Shown piece after piece: positions 43,483 through 57,401 of a stretch of DNA of 64,000 bases (positions are counted from its first letter, which is position 1; every line of letters starts with the position of its first letter). A model generated the notes under the pieces. That model saw only the letters and a list, made by a program, of their open reading frames with translations. It made no database searches and was not told where the DNA came from. Source of the stretch: Chaetoceros tenuissimus (lineage: Eukaryota; Bacillariophyta; Thalassiosirophyceae; Chaetocerotales; Chaetocerotaceae); contig BLLK01000069.1 of assembly GCA_021927905.1 (NCBI GenBank), forward strand, positions 1,984,001 to 2,048,000, written 5' to 3'. The position numbers and the translations under genes were made by a program.

Positions 43483-44493
43483 ATGAACAGGAAGAGCTCT
43501 CAGTTGAAATCAAAGTCTTCATCATCATGGATTCAGGTCCTGGCGCTTGTGGCCATTTTATGTTCTACTAATGTTGATGCAATGAGATGGGGTAGCGGCG
43601 CTCGTTCCTCGGCATCACAAAGTATCAGTAATAGAAATCAACACTATGAAATAGATGACATGGAAGAAGCAGAGCTTACTAATAGTAATGGAGGATTGAC
43701 AGGTCTTGGTCGAGAATTCAACCTATTTGGAAATTCAGGAAGAGGAGGTGATACAAATGCAAAATATAGCGGTGACTCTGGATCATTTGGAAGTTCTTCA
43801 CCTTCATTCAAATCTTCTCCGTATTCAAAAAGGGGATCAAGGCGATCATACAGACGAAATACAAGTAGGCAACCTACTTCTTCGCCATATTCATCTCCTT
43901 ATTCCTCATCATCTACGTCCAACAAATCAGTTTTTACAAGTGTCAAAGAATGGATACAATCTGGTAATTTGCCAAAGATTCAATGTCGTGTGGAGCCAAA
44001 TACTACACTAAAAGTCCGAAAAACATTTAGACCGCTTAAAACTGTTGTTAGACTAGGTGCTGATTTTAATACACAGCTTGGAGTGTGGCAATTTAAATCT
44101 AGTTGGGAGGACGACGTGATTGGAGGTAAATTGACTCTGGCCGGGCGTGAGCTACAATTTAGTAAAACTTGGTTGTTGTCAGTCGGAGCAGTAGAAGATT
44201 TAGTGACTAGACTAAGAATGCGAGCTGCAGTTGATCTTGGGACTATGAAAGCTTATGCTCGTCTTGGATTTAGAACTGAGAGATTAAGTCCAATAAATGT
44301 GGTGGAAGGATTTACCTTACGAAAGAGATTACCTTTGGATGGAAATGATGGTCATGTAAAGTTGGAAGTGAAGGCGAATTTTGCATTCCCTGAACCTGAG
44401 ATTGAATACAGTACTGAAAATCATCGTAGCTTTGTGGGAATGGGTGATATTGAGGTCAATATTGATGAATTGAACTTGTTGTTAGATTATTAG
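43483..44493 (+). CDS. Signal-peptide protein with conserved beta-rich C-terminal domain
   Basis: 336 aa, one exon. A hydrophobic stretch (IQVLALVAILCSTNVDA) after a Lys/Ser-rich start acts as signal peptide or anchor; no Phe plastid motif follows. Residues ~40-145 are Ser/Arg/Tyr-rich low complexity. The C-terminal ~180 residues are an ordered, alternating hydrophobic sheet domain: LKVRKTFRPLKTVVRLGADF, LGVWQFKSSWEDDVIGG, AYARLGFRTERLSP. It resembles the barrel-like domain of uncharacterised plant and algal plastid-associated proteins, recalled from memory. A membrane or envelope location is inferred. Function unknown. Confidence 0.62.
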   Translation: MNRKSSQLKSKSSSSWIQVLALVAILCSTNVDAMRWGSGARSSASQSISNRNQHYEIDDMEEAELTNSNGGLTGLGREFNLFGNSGRGGDTNAKYSGDSGSFGSSSPSFKSSPYSKRGSRRSYRRNTSRQPTSSPYSSPYSSSSTSNKSVFTSVKEWIQSGNLPKIQCRVEPNTTLKVRKTFRPLKTVVRLGADFNTQLGVWQFKSSWEDDVIGGKLTLAGRELQFSKTWLLSVGAVEDLVTRLRMRAAVDLGTMKAYARLGFRTERLSPINVVEGFTLRKRLPLDGNDGHVKLEVKANFAFPEPEIEYSTENHRSFVGMGDIEVNIDELNLLLDY

Positions 44494-44578
44494 ATTCAGT
44501 TTTGTTTTCATTTTAAGATAGTAGTTGTGGTAAAGATTAAATTGGGTCCTACGCACAAACTTGTTTATATATATTATA

Positions 44579-46555
44579 TTAAGCACACTTTTCCAGATAT
44601 TCAACTACATCAAAATGCCTATTCTTCTTTGCTTTTGTTATTGGTAATCTACCTTTCTTTGATCTCTTATTTGTGTCCGCGCCGTGCGTGACCAAAATTT
44701 CTACAAGCGTCAATCTGCCATCTTTTGCTGCATGGCTCAATGCGGTATAACCTTTATGGTCTGATTGATTTGGATCTGCCCCATTGTATAACAGAGTGTA
44801 CACTACATCCTCAAAACCACGATTGACAGCAGCGATCAGAGGGGTCTTCTGAGCAGTTATTGTCCGACGATTTCCTTGTAGAGATTCATTAATATCATCA
44901 TTATTTGTACTGCGTTTCAGAACCTGAATGTTGCATAGTCTATTTGTATCAGATAGAGGGGCTAATATCTTTACGATCTCTTTTTGACCTTTCCAAGACG
45001 CTGAGATTTTTATTAGAGGAGAGATATGGGTAAGTTACTGACTTTTTCAAAAGAAGCAACCATGTTAATAAATATTCTTACCATAAAAAAGAGGAGTCAT
45101 TCCCAAACCATCAGATGTATCGAGCTCATTCATTTTATCTTTGAGCTGCTTGGCTATTTCTGCTACAACATCGGTATTTCCTTCACTAGATGCAATATGA
45201 AGAGCAGTTAGGCCAAATTTATTTCTAGCCAATGGGTCTACTTTCCCCGACTGGAGTAAAACTTTAACCGTTTCACTTGCGTCATGTAGAGCTGCAATAT
45301 GCAATGACGTGTTTCTATCTTCTACCGTAGCTTGGTTCAAATCTATTCCATTCTCTTCATTTTTACACAAAAACTCCATGACTTCATGACGATTGAATTT
45401 TGCTGCGAGGTGGACACATCCCAGTCCAGTTTTCGTGCGACATGAAAAATCAATTGCTGAAATATTTTCTCCTTCGCATTTTTTGAAAGCCATCAGAAAT
45501 TTGACAGATTCCAACGAACCATATTGGCATGATGCAAGAAAAGGTGTCAAGCCCTTCTTATTTGCTTTATTGAAATCCACACGACCAGAAGCTCCAAGTA
45601 CCTCCAACGCGGCAAGATTATCCATACTACTTGCTACGATTGCCGCAGTTGAGCCCACGTCATTCGCTTCATTTGGATCAACCTTGTAATCTAATAACAG
45701 CTTGATAACAGATGCATTGTTTTGTGCAGCAGCAATGAAAAGTGTAGAACAACCGTAAGATATAGTGTCTTTGTTCAGTAATGACACAATGGCTTCATTA
45801 GTTCTGTCTTTCACCTCTTGGCATGGTTCTATAAAACCTCCTGTCTCTTTACTCACAAAGAGAACCCAGCATTCCTCAACTAATAGTTCCAAAACTCCTG
45901 CACTTCCAAAGAAAGCAGCAAGCCAAAATGCATTTGTGCATGCAATCTGTGTTGTTTTACCATCCTTATTACCGTGACTGTCTTTTGGATTCACCACAAA
46001 GTAACCATCGAAAATCATGCAGTGTCGAAGAATATATTCAATACCTATGTCTCTCAAAAGTGTATCTACCAAGTCAATATCGTTTGTACGAAGTGCATAC
46101 AGGAAAGTGTGTCGAACAGCATTCGGATTTGATGCATTCGTTTCCATGTATAAGACATAATCATCGGTTGCATCCATTTCATCACATTCACCATGAGCTC
46201 TGAAATTACTGTGTGAGCTAAGAAAGTGTTCAATCACTTTCAAATCATCACCATATTCACTAAACACATCTCTTTCAATTGTCACTGTTTCCGTTGGGAC
46301 TTTCTTATAATGCTGTGCGACTAGCTCTACGTCACCATCACCTGATGTCGACTCATTGTTCACATCGTCAACTTCCTCTACAATAGCCGATTTTCTTTCT
46401 GGTGTGTTTTTAGTGACGAGTGGATGTTCATCAACATTTTCGAGAAACATTGTAAGGGACGAGTTCTTCGCATTAAAACTACTGCAGGAACTGTCATCAT
46501 CACTCTCATCATCGGATGTGACATATGTTAGATCATTTATTCCCAAATGCTCCAT
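44579..46555 (-). CDS. Ankyrin-repeat protein
   Basis: Exons 46555-45082 and 45000-44579, 81-nt intron, G+CG phase; 631 aa. The start is the ATG at 46555 (MEHLGINDLTY). An acidic, Ser-rich N-terminus (~1-110) precedes about nine ankyrin units; well-formed ones include TLFIAAAQNNASVIKLLLDY, GCVHLAAKFNRHEVMEFL, TSLHIAALHDASETVKVLL, TALHIASSEGNTDVV, TPLFYGASWKGQKEIVKIL (spanning the intron), TPLIAAVNRGFEDVVYTL and TALSHAAKDGRLTLVEILV. No catalytic domain is attached, so it is probably an interaction scaffold. The intron falls inside a repeat and its splicing is supported by restoring that repeat. Confidence 0.85.
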
Positions 46556-46719
46556 TGTTAGGTTGTGGATTGAATGTAGATGTTGACTAGTGAGTAGTTG
46601 TATCGGTCCTATGCTAAAAATCTCGAAGAGGAGGAAGAAAAGGAAGTTGAAAGGGTTCTTGTCGTCAGTATGTCGTCCGGAAAAGCGTCCGTTGAAAAGT
46701 GATTCGCTTTGCAACAGTT

Positions 46720-46905
46720 ATCTTACAGTTTATTATTCATATCTTTTCTTTCCAACAACTTCTGTAATTAAACTTTTCATTTCATCATCACTGTCAACTT
46801 TGTTTTTATCTTACAGTTAATTATTCATTGGAACTGGTTCCATTGAAACAACTTCAGTAATTAAACTTTTCATTTCATCATCACTGTCGACCTTGTTTTT
46901 CTTTG
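46720..46905. repeat. Tandem duplication of the TraB gene 3' end
   Basis: Two copies of a ~90-bp segment: 46720-~46806 and ~46808-46905. Shared blocks are ATCTTACAGTT..ATTATTCAT and AACAACTTC.GTAATTAAAC followed by TTTTCATTTCATCATCACTG; offsets are 88 then 93 bp, so a small indel separates the copies. The right copy contains the last coding segment (DSDDEMKSLITEV) of the TraB gene; the left copy lies just past the stop and still reads DSDDEMKSLITEVV in translation. A local duplication therefore created a decayed second 3' end. Confidence 0.85.
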
Positions 46906-48103
46906 TTTCAATTACTTTCTTAAGTTCTTCTTCCACATCAATAGATTTAAACCTTTCAACTTCTCCTTTCAGTATTCGAGAAACACCAGGACCATGTCCA
47001 GCTCCAATGACAACAACAATTTTCCTTCTATTTCCATCCTGGCTTGATCCTACACCCATGATTCTGACAGTTTGTATAATTTTCATAGCCATAAAAACAT
47101 CTCTTTCCTCTATGATTGTTTTCTTAATTGCAGGAAAGTGCCGACTTAAATCCTCAATACTTTTCGAGAGAATATCATTTGTTGGGTCATTCATTATGGA
47201 TTCAATCCATTCTCGAAGTTCATCTACGTCAGGCTGTCTGATCGAGGACCATAACAATGCACCTACAAGTTTAATTTTACCAAAGACACCAAGTGATTCC
47301 CAAGCCCGTAAAAGTGTTAATCGAACAGGCCTATCTCCCAGAACCACAGTGCATCCATTGGAATTTCTTGCCTTTTGGAGAGTTTCTTCTGTTATGAATC
47401 CATTTGCTTGTTCTCTCCTCACAGTTTCAACCAATTTCATGAATTCCCCATGTTGCTGTACAGCAACTTTGAATGCTTCTCTAAATTCACCTCCAATGGT
47501 CACATTCAACTTTGACGCATAATCTCCCTGAATTTTTGTAAGTAAAACGGAGCTAAGTGCAGCAGCTTTATTCATTTCAGGATTATGCAGCATTACTTCT
47601 TTCGTCATTTCCCCTACAGATTTTGCTTTCCCACTTTCATCTTCACTTTGAATATCGGGTACATCTTCCAATATATTTAATCTTTGTGTGCATATCTCAA
47701 TGAACAATACATCTGGCTTTATGTGCTTCATAAGAAATTTGACATCCTCGCATGAGTCCTTGGATACATGAGCAGTTCCGAGAACATACACGTCGCACAT
47801 TTGCGCAACACCATTTGTATCTGTCGCACCAGTTGGGAGTACAAACTTCATCAGAGCTCCTCTTCGATTTTGTAATTGTTCTGGCAATTCATCACGCCAT
47901 ACTTCATGTATATCTGTTAATGAAGAATGACTGGAAGATATCGTGGAACTACCACCACGTGGAATCTTCAGTGGTGCAAAGGAATTCTTAGTAATCTGTG
48001 CATTTAACAAGAAAGCATCGTTGATTTTCCAACCGAAAGCCGACGGCACCCCTTTCAGCAGACCAAACAATGAAAGGATATTCAAACATATAGCCCCCCT
48101 CAT
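46817..48103 (-). CDS. TraB/PrgY-family protein, predicted plastid-targeted
   Basis: 428 aa, one exon. The N-terminus MRGAICLNILSLFGLLKGVPSAFGW is a signal peptide with a Ser-Ala/Phe site, the diatom plastid-import motif, and a Ser/Lys-rich stretch follows. The TraB fold (EreA/ChaN-like) has its three signatures: VYVLGTAHVSK (~107), VLFIEICTQRL with the acidic residue (~132), and IGAGHGPGV (~372); VVLGDRPVRLTLLRAW is also typical. The family is thought to be metal-dependent hydrolase-like, with roles in pheromone shut-down (PrgY) and organelle contact or autophagy in plants, but the substrate is unknown. The acidic residues and both GxxH motifs are present, so an intact active site is inferred. 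Confidence 0.88.
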   Translation of the reverse strand: MRGAICLNILSLFGLLKGVPSAFGWKINDAFLLNAQITKNSFAPLKIPRGGSSTISSSHSSLTDIHEVWRDELPEQLQNRRGALMKFVLPTGATDTNGVAQMCDVYVLGTAHVSKDSCEDVKFLMKHIKPDVLFIEICTQRLNILEDVPDIQSEDESGKAKSVGEMTKEVMLHNPEMNKAAALSSVLLTKIQGDYASKLNVTIGGEFREAFKVAVQQHGEFMKLVETVRREQANGFITEETLQKARNSNGCTVVLGDRPVRLTLLRAWESLGVFGKIKLVGALLWSSIRQPDVDELREWIESIMNDPTNDILSKSIEDLSRHFPAIKKTIIEERDVFMAMKIIQTVRIMGVGSSQDGNRRKIVVVIGAGHGPGVSRILKGEVERFKSIDVEEELKKVIETKKNKVDSDDEMKSLITEVVSMEPVPMNN

Positions 48104-48399
48104 TCTATCTCGCTATCTGAGATAGATCAATTGGTTCTACTTTGTGTTACGAATGTAAAATAAATACACCAAATTCAATGAAAGAAACGAGAAACGAGAA
48201 AGATGAAAGATGAGAGAGAAGAAGACGTGGGGTTATCCATGTCGGTTTCAGATTCCTTTTTGTTCCATGTCCACGACAAAAAGACGTCACAACCTTCTTT
48301 CTGTTGCCAGATTCCAATGACCAATGCCAATCTAAACGAAAATTAATGTAAAGTACAGAGTAGCATCATCATTCCAAATAGAGACTAAAAGAAACAGTT

Positions 48400-50085
48400 T
48401 TATATCTTATCGTCTTGGCTACTAGAACACCGTCTGTTTCTAGTGATGGCTACTGGAAATCCATCTTTCATTGACTGTACTAAGCTCCATTTATATAATC
48501 CTGAGTGACCGTTCCTATCTTCAAAGTTGAAACCGCTGGTCAACAATATACTCATAGCGAGTTTCATATTCATTATTGCCATAGGTCTTCCTAGACACAT
48601 TCTTGGTCCTGCACTAAAGACAGGAAACTTAAATGGTGATGGTTCCTTTTCATCTAAGAATCTTTCAGGTCTGAACTTTAAGGTATCTTGACCCCATATA
48701 CTCTCATCCCTCCCCATCGCAAAGAAACACATATCAATCCCTATCCCCTTTGGAAGAAAAGTTCCATCAGGTAGCACAATATCTTTCTTTGCATATCGAG
48801 GATCATTTGTTACAGGGGGATGCAGCCGAAGCACCTCTAGAACAACGCAATGAGTGTAGCGCAGTTTTTGCATAGAGTCATATGAAAAATCTGCATCTTC
48901 TCCAACTCCACATATACTCTGAACTTCGTTCACTATCTTTTCAATGACATTGGGATTTCTCAGTAATTCATACCAGGCCCATGATAACGCACAAGCTGTT
49001 GTATCTCTACCAGCAAGCATAATATTTAAAAGAACATCCCTCAACAAGGAATCGCTGAGATCTAAGGAATTTTCCTTTGCATGCTGCAAATATAGCGTCA
49101 AAATATCAGACTTGTGCTTCCGTGACTCATTTGGATTCGTATGATCATCTTCGATCTTCCTATTTGCAATGACATTGTAAGCGTACTCATCCAAGATGCA
49201 CTTCAGCTCCTTTATTCGCCTTTCTCTCCTCGTTATATTCAAGGCTCGTTTCAAAGAAGATAATGGATCTGTGAACCGCTGCTGACAAAGTGAGGATATC
49301 TCATCAAACGCTTTTTGAAAATCCTGCTGCTCGTTTGCAATGCTATCAACATCTTCCATCCCCAATGTAACTTCGCTTGTCACATCAAATGTAATTCGGA
49401 AGAAGATATCTTGTATATCAATTTCAAAAGAGTCTCCTTCTTCAGTTTTCTCTTGGAACAATTTGATGACTTGCTGTAGCTTCTTCTTTGTCACTTCTGC
49501 TGACTTTTTTAAAAGCTTCCTGGAAAACATATGCGACATTAATTTTCGATGAAATTTCCACACGTCGCCATCAACAGCAAAGATTCCAGTTCCGAGAACT
49601 TCTCCTAATACATTCTGCCATATATCTCCTTTCTCATAGGAGTCAAAATTGTCTAGTAGAACATCTTTTATATTCTGAACTTGGTTGATATAAACATAAC
49701 CGCCTGGAACTCCGCCAATGTTCGGTAGTTTTCCTCCCCATGTCTTACCATGTCGTTTGAATTGACTTGTAGTGTAGTTAGGCCAATCTCCCCAGAATTT
49801 CAAAACATCTGGTAGGTAACCTGAATCCATTGATAATGAGGAGAAAATAAGCAGATTTCAGCATGGTGAGTGGTCTCGAGAAAAATGCGTATTGTATTGT
49901 ATTTCGTCTACTACTCGTATGAACATACCTATGAAAAAGTAATGCTTTGGACCAGGTAGAGTAGATGTATCAATTCTCAAAGGTTTCACAGATGTCCAGA
50001 TTTTGAGAAAAATAAAAGTGAAAACTAGGAGAGCAACTACTTCCTTTTCTTGAATGACACTTTTTGAATTGAAACAACACCATTG
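48400..50085 (-). CDS. Cytochrome P450 (CYP86/CYP704-type clan) with N-terminal anchor exon
   Basis: The main exon is 49820-48400. Upstream, minus strand ~50085-49929 reads EVVALLVFTFIFLKIW, a membrane anchor, then the Pro-rich hinge LPGPKHYFFIG, and joins across a 108-nt intron (G+GT phase) to YLPDVLKFWGDW. The initiator ATG of the anchor exon could not be fixed, so the 5' boundary is approximate. Motifs: the oxygen-binding I-helix AGRDTTACALSW, ExxR in VVLEVLRLHPPV, PERF as FRPERF, and the heme loop FPVFSAGPRMCLGRPMA with the Cys thiolate. The pattern suits fatty-acid omega-hydroxylase-like families, but the substrate is unknown. ER membrane is inferred from the anchor. Confidence 0.88.
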
Positions 50086-50546
50086 CAGGAATACCTGCTA
50101 GTGAATTTTGTGATAGTGAGAGCATATCGAGACTGACTAATAAGCTCTATGGGAATCAATACTATTTGCCTTCTTTACAAAAGACGCGAGAGAAACAAAA
50201 AGATTCAATCTTTATTTTTATATTTGCTGTTGAAATGCCATACGCGAGAAGTCTACTTGAGGGTTCCATCCATCCATGATGAATGATGATGTCACATGAT
50301 TGGATTCGTCACAATAAATCAGAATGCAATTGTCACAAAGGTGTCAGAACGGTTATAACTGAAACACAATGACGATGAACCTTACAATACTACGTACAAC
50401 TACACAAGAGACACAATAGAAGCGAGTTCAGAAGTATCATACCATAAACAGCTTCCCCTGCTATATGTTCAACTATAGTAAAACAATTTTACTTTCGTTC
50501 TATGATTCACGTTTCCTATTTATTGATCACTCTTTCCAGTTCAACT
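50086..50546. other. Intergenic region between P450 and GCN5
   Basis: About 460 bp. The right end is GCN5 3' flank. The left end may contain the unplaced first exon of the P450 gene: a short ATG frame MLSLSQNS starts near 50138. Nothing else is recognised. Confidence 0.4.
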
Positions 50547-52171
<1,625 letters not shown>

Positions 52172-52703
52172 CCTGTTGCAAAAATACTTATAGATAGAGT
52201 AAGTAGTAAGAACTATGTTATTTCACAAAGAGAGGCGATAGGGAACTTGGAACTTGTTACACTTCTTCTCTCTTGTTTCTTCCTCTTCCCTCTTTTCTCC
52301 CCCTTTTAAGCAGCAATGGATCCAAAAGATAGCTACTTAAGCTCATTGACTAAAAAAAACTCTACTAAAACATCCGATCTTCTCACCTTCCAAGAGGCTC
52401 AACAGTCGGGAATGCAGCAAGAATAGAGTAATTTCAAATCTATTTTAAAATAATTTAGTTCACTTGTACGTACTTTGAGTGTATGATCATATCCCAACGC
52501 TTTTTTTTCTCAAAATTTGGAATAATTTATGGACAGATGAAACGTTGATTGACAACTAAACTGTGACAAGAACACTTTTTCATTTTCCGTTATTTTCCCC
52601 ATCCAGCCCCATCCCTTGATACAAAGCATAACTATTCAATTCGACTAGTAGATAGATGTACTAGGTCTACCAAAACCTAATCACTACTTACACAATCACT
52701 GTC
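52172..52703. promoter_or_regulatory. Divergent promoter region (GCN5 / ABHD17-like)
   Basis: 532 bp, A+T-rich with T runs, between head-to-head genes. No gene, repeat or RNA supported. Confidence 0.45.
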
Positions 52704-53958
52704 ATGGGTTTGTTAATTTCGGCGTTGCTGTTCCAACCTCCTGAGAATCCAAAGCAAATTTTGCATGGAAAACAGATCTGGTTGACAACTTCTATTGGAA
52801 ATAAAATCCCAGCGTGTTACATTACACAACCTCAGGCTAGGTTTACAATCTTGTATTCTCATGGAAATGCAGAAGATCTTGGGATGGTGAACAAGTTCTT
52901 GACAGAATTATCAAAGGTGTTATATGTCAATGTTTTAGCATATGATTATTGTGGATATGGAGTAGGAGCATTAAACAAACATAATATTGAAAGAAACGTA
53001 GAACCAAGTGAGGAGAATTGCTATGCTGATATAGAAGCAGCTTTTGATTATTTAACAAGGAAAAAGAAGGTGGACCCGAAATCAATAATATTATATGGTA
53101 CGTAGGTGTCCTAGACGAATAAGAATTTGAACTACCTATGACGGTGATTATAAAGTTTTTGACATCGTTCCCAGACATGCACATGGTATGATTTCTAACT
53201 TTTCATTTTTATTCTTGAAAGGTCGTAGTGTTGGAAGTGGTCCAAGTTGTTACTTGGCACAGAAACTGAGTAAAGAATACGGGGCAGATGGAATAGGAGG
53301 ACTTGTTTTACATAGTCCTTTCTTGAGCGTATGCAGGGTTGTAATTGATTGCGGAGTAGAGAATCCATATGATATATTTCCCAACGTGACTAGAATCAAG
53401 GACGTCTGTTGTCCAGTGTTTATTCTTCATGGAACTAGGGATTCAGTAGTTCCATTCAAACACGGAGTCCAACTTTTTGAAAATGTTCCAAAGAATGTGC
53501 GAATTGCACCTTTTTGGGCACCGAACATGGGTCATAATAATATCGAGAGTGAGATGACTTCATTATATATCAAGAAGCTTCAAAAATTTCTATTGCACTT
53601 GCTACAAATTCAGAATCCTGATGTTATAGAAAAAGCTTTGAAACTCAAAAAGAAGACAAAGGTATCTATCTTACCTGTTTCATTTAGTAATGGTGGGAGC
53701 TCATTTGAAACTACAAATACAGATATATCGACTGAAGATTCAGAACCATTGATAAATTCATCAGCTGGATCACCCAAAATACCAGTCGAAAAGTCAAAAC
53801 TTGCTAGAACAACTTCTCCAAAAAGTATTCTGAACTTTGAAAGTAGAGAAGATGAAGATGAAAGTCTATCTCAAAGCTATGAGTTTGGTGCAAGGGTCGA
53901 AAGCAGAATATGTACGCTGGAACATGAAGAAATTGAATGCATAGTCAATAATGAATAG
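52704..53958 (+). CDS. ABHD17/ABHD13-like serine hydrolase
   Basis: Exons 52704-53097 and 53222-53958, 124-nt intron, G+GT phase; 376 aa. Alpha/beta-hydrolase: TILYSHGNAEDLG (oxyanion HGN), LAYDYCGYG, nucleophile Ser in LYG|RSVGSGP (GxSxG, formed next to the intron), acid Asp in ILHGTRDSVVP, and His in NMGHNNIE. This matches ABHD17-type depalmitoylases that remove palmitate from membrane proteins. The start MGLLIS fits an N-myristoylation site rather than the Cys cluster of animal ABHD17. A Ser-rich C-terminal extension of ~130 residues, with acidic pieces, is extra compared with the family's usual ~300 aa. Confidence 0.87.
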
Positions 53959-54214
53959 GATTTATAACTCAACTTTATTGTCAAACAACTTTTACTATTT
54001 CATTTTCATATACTTTCACTTTTTTAATTCTGTTCCTCCAAACTCATTCTCGTATATGGCTAGAGAAATATTCACATAGCCAAATGAACGACAGCCATTA
54101 AAAATCACTCTCAGATTTCAGGTTTGGAAGTAATTCAATAATTCAATTAGATTGAATTGTGTACATTGACTTGGTGGAATAGAAATACAATACAGTTGTG
54201 AAATACATTTCACC

Positions 54215-57200
54215 ATGTCCACTATGAATAATGAACCTGCAGATGAAGGAGAAGCAGCAGATTTTACAAAATTACTTGCGGCTTTGAGCGTTGGAGCACG
54301 ATCTGTGAATTCACTTCCAAAAACATCAGAAAGAAATGAAGATGAAGATGCTAGTGCTTCGGAAAATGAAGAAGACGATGAATTCGCATACCATATGGCC
54401 TTTAGTGAATACAGAAATTTGTGTAATGATTCCAGAGCTGAAATTGCATCTCTATTGAATCGTGCTTTTAAATCTTCTGCGAGTGTAGAACATGTAGTTG
54501 AAGATTTTGAGTTTGATGACCCACAGCTATGGGAGACAGCAGCCGAAGCCTGTGACTGCCTTCTGGAACGCGTAGACCAATACATTCAAAATGTAAAAGA
54601 AGGAAGAATTGGACAGGATGGTGAAAAATTTGGGGAAACTATTGCCAAGATGGGTGATCTTGCTAGAAATAAGGCAAAAGGTGGTTTCGATCAGATCGTT
54701 GGAAACCTCGTCGATATGGAGGTAAGTATTTTCAAAATCTGTTATTTATTTGGGTTCGATTCAATTTCTAACTAAATTTTTCACATGATAGAAACCTCAA
54801 ATAACATATAACTTTGCTGGTGCTGTCCAAAATGCCAGAACTGAACCATTCGTTCCGCAAATCCATCCCGACAAACCTTTCTCAATTGATCAATCGTTCA
54901 AACTAGAACCTATTCCCGGACACGGATTAGATAGTAGACAAACTAGAGGAGATAGTGAGAAACATTCAAAATCTATACCCGAGGACATCGTGGCACCACA
55001 AGAGCACTACCCTCATCCATACAGTGCCGAAATCAAAGCATTAAAGTACAGAGATTGGCAGCTGAAAGTAGACAATGAAGATTGTGGCAAATACGGAACA
55101 AGTGGTACTCTTAATAATCCAGAGATAGCGTCGGCGAAGGGAGTATGGATTGATAAAGAAGATGATTTGATACAATTGGTAAAGCGTATAAATGATGACG
55201 ACTGCCGTGAAATTGCAATTGATCTAGAAGCACACTCATTCAGAAGTTTCAATGGATTTTTATGTCTTATGCAATTGTCTTTGAGGAGACCTGCTCTAAA
55301 AGAAGGTGAAAAAGCAAAATCTTCGGACGGTGGTGATAGTATCGATACCGCATATGACTTTGTTATTGATACCCTGGCACTTCGAAATGTTATGAATGAA
55401 CATCTTGCACCAATTATGGCAAATCCAGATATTGTAAAGGTAATGCACGGAGCAGATTCCGATATCGGTTGGTTTCAAAGAGACTTTGGAATCTATGTTG
55501 TCAATCTATTCGATACATACCGAGCTTGCAAATGTCTTCGCTTGAATAAGGCATCGCTTGCATATCTTTTGGCCAAGTATGCAAATGTAGAGGCTGATAA
55601 AAAGCACCAGTTGAGCGATTGGAGACAGAGACCACTTCCAGAAGATATGCGCGCGTATGCTGTATCAGATACTTTGTATCTCCTAGATATTTATGATAAA
55701 ATGAGAGTAGAGCTTCTGAAGCAGGGCAAGACAAATACAGATGTCAACATAAAATCAGTTTTAGATGCCAGCAAGAATGTATGTCTTATTCGTTACGACA
55801 AAGAGTCATTTAATCCAAATGGGTACAAAAATATTATCATGTCGAAAAGAGGAAGAAGTTCAACTGTTGATTTGAACAGTGAACAAGAATCATTACTCAA
55901 AGCATTATATGACTGGAGAGATTTGATTGCTAGAGAAGAAGACGAATCGCCACAGTATATTTGTGGCAATACAGGACTTCTACGCGTTTCAAGTACCTGT
56001 CCCAAGACTGTCAATGAATTGAGAAGTTGTATGAATCCAGCACCACCTATGATGATCAAGTATTCATCTGATATTTTACGAATGGTCAAACAATTTATCA
56101 CTAGTGCTGGAAAATCCATGACACCAAATGTGAAATCTAACTCTGATCGCAGTAACTTGACAAGCCCATTTCCAGGAACAGCAGCTCTTTATCAACGTGC
56201 TGGCTGGACTACGCCTCAATCAGGCCTTCTTGCTAATGAAGAAGATGGAACATCGTCTAGTGATGTCGAAATGAAAGAAATTTCTACAACTTCCTATGAT
56301 GCATCAACATCAACCTCCCATAATCTTCTTATGAAACCAAATCTTTCATCAAATGGCAATAGCAAGGGAGTGGATGGTCTAGGTGCTGCACGAGAAGCTA
56401 TGAACGAAGGAGTAGAAGGATCTAACATTCATAGTGGTACCGTCACAAAGCAAAATTCCAATGCCCAGAAAGCAGCTGATAAAGTGAGGAAGACATTGAA
56501 AAGCGGAGATCAAAATCTACTGAAACTCGCAAAGGCTAAGAACTTTACTGCTGAGGGAGATACTGTAGCAGAGCACACCTCTGACACTGATGAAGAGAGT
56601 GTCGATAACAATGAAAGTAATGAGATTGACGAAATTCCAAGATCTATGAAAGAAATTTATAGAATGAGTAATAGAAATAGAAGAAAAACAAAGAAAATCC
56701 AGATAGAATTTTCCGATGAAGAAGATGATATCGAAGATGCTGAAGAACTTCGTAAAGCTCAAGAGATCATTTCAAAGAGCGGCGCAAATGGAGGCGATTA
56801 TTTTGACGACTCACCATCCAAACGTCAGAGGACAAAGAGTCAAGATGATTCATCTACTCAGGCATTCAATACAAAAGGTGATTTAGAAGTTATGATAGAC
56901 TTGGGATGGGTGAAGAACAAGAAAGAAGCTGATGCCTTATTGGAAGATCAAAAACAATCTGTAGAATCGGGTGAAACTAGTGGAGGAAAGGAAAAGAGTC
57001 GCGGTGGAGAGAACGAATCTAACCATGGAAGTATCAACAATGGCGAAAGAAAGTCTCGTCAACGGCGTGGAGGGAAAGGAAACAAGTCTTCAGCTGCACC
57101 CTTTGACTACTCCAAGGTTGGTGCAATCGGAGTTGGGGGTTCATCAAAGATTGATTCCAATCCATTTTTCGAGGGTGCAGCAATTAGTAGAAGCTCTGCA

Positions 57201-57311
57201 ACTACTCAACAAACAACTGCTACAAAAGAAAGAAAGAAATCTGGCAATACTCGGCGCGGTGGAAAAAGAAGCAATCACAGTGGGAACAAGACGCATACAT
57301 ATCGGAAATAA
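54215..57311 (+). CDS. RRP6: Exosome 3'-5' exonuclease RRP6/EXOSC10
   Basis: Exons 54215-54721 and 54792-57311, 70-nt intron in phase 0; 1008 aa. The N-terminal helical region (~45-170) corresponds to the PMC2NT domain that pairs with the Rrp47/C1D partner. The linker reads KPQITYNFAGAVQNA. The DEDDy exonuclease domain has IAIDLEAHSFRSF (Asp, Glu), VMHGADSDIGWFQRD (Asp), and RAYAVSDTLYLLDIY (Tyr and Asp), followed by an HRDC domain (~355-430: EQESLLKALYDWRDLIARE). The C-terminal ~500 residues are disordered, with an acidic cluster (EEDDIEDAEELRK) and a Lys/Arg/Gly-rich end (NTRRGGKRS) of nucleolar type. All four metal ligands are present, so it is expected to be active in rRNA and ncRNA processing. 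Confidence 0.96.
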
Positions 57312-57401
57312 CATCATAATTTTCCTATAAGCTGCTTGATTCGAATGATTCTATTCTCTTACATTATTTACATGTTTACTTTCCCTTAACTTTGTATTCT
57401 C

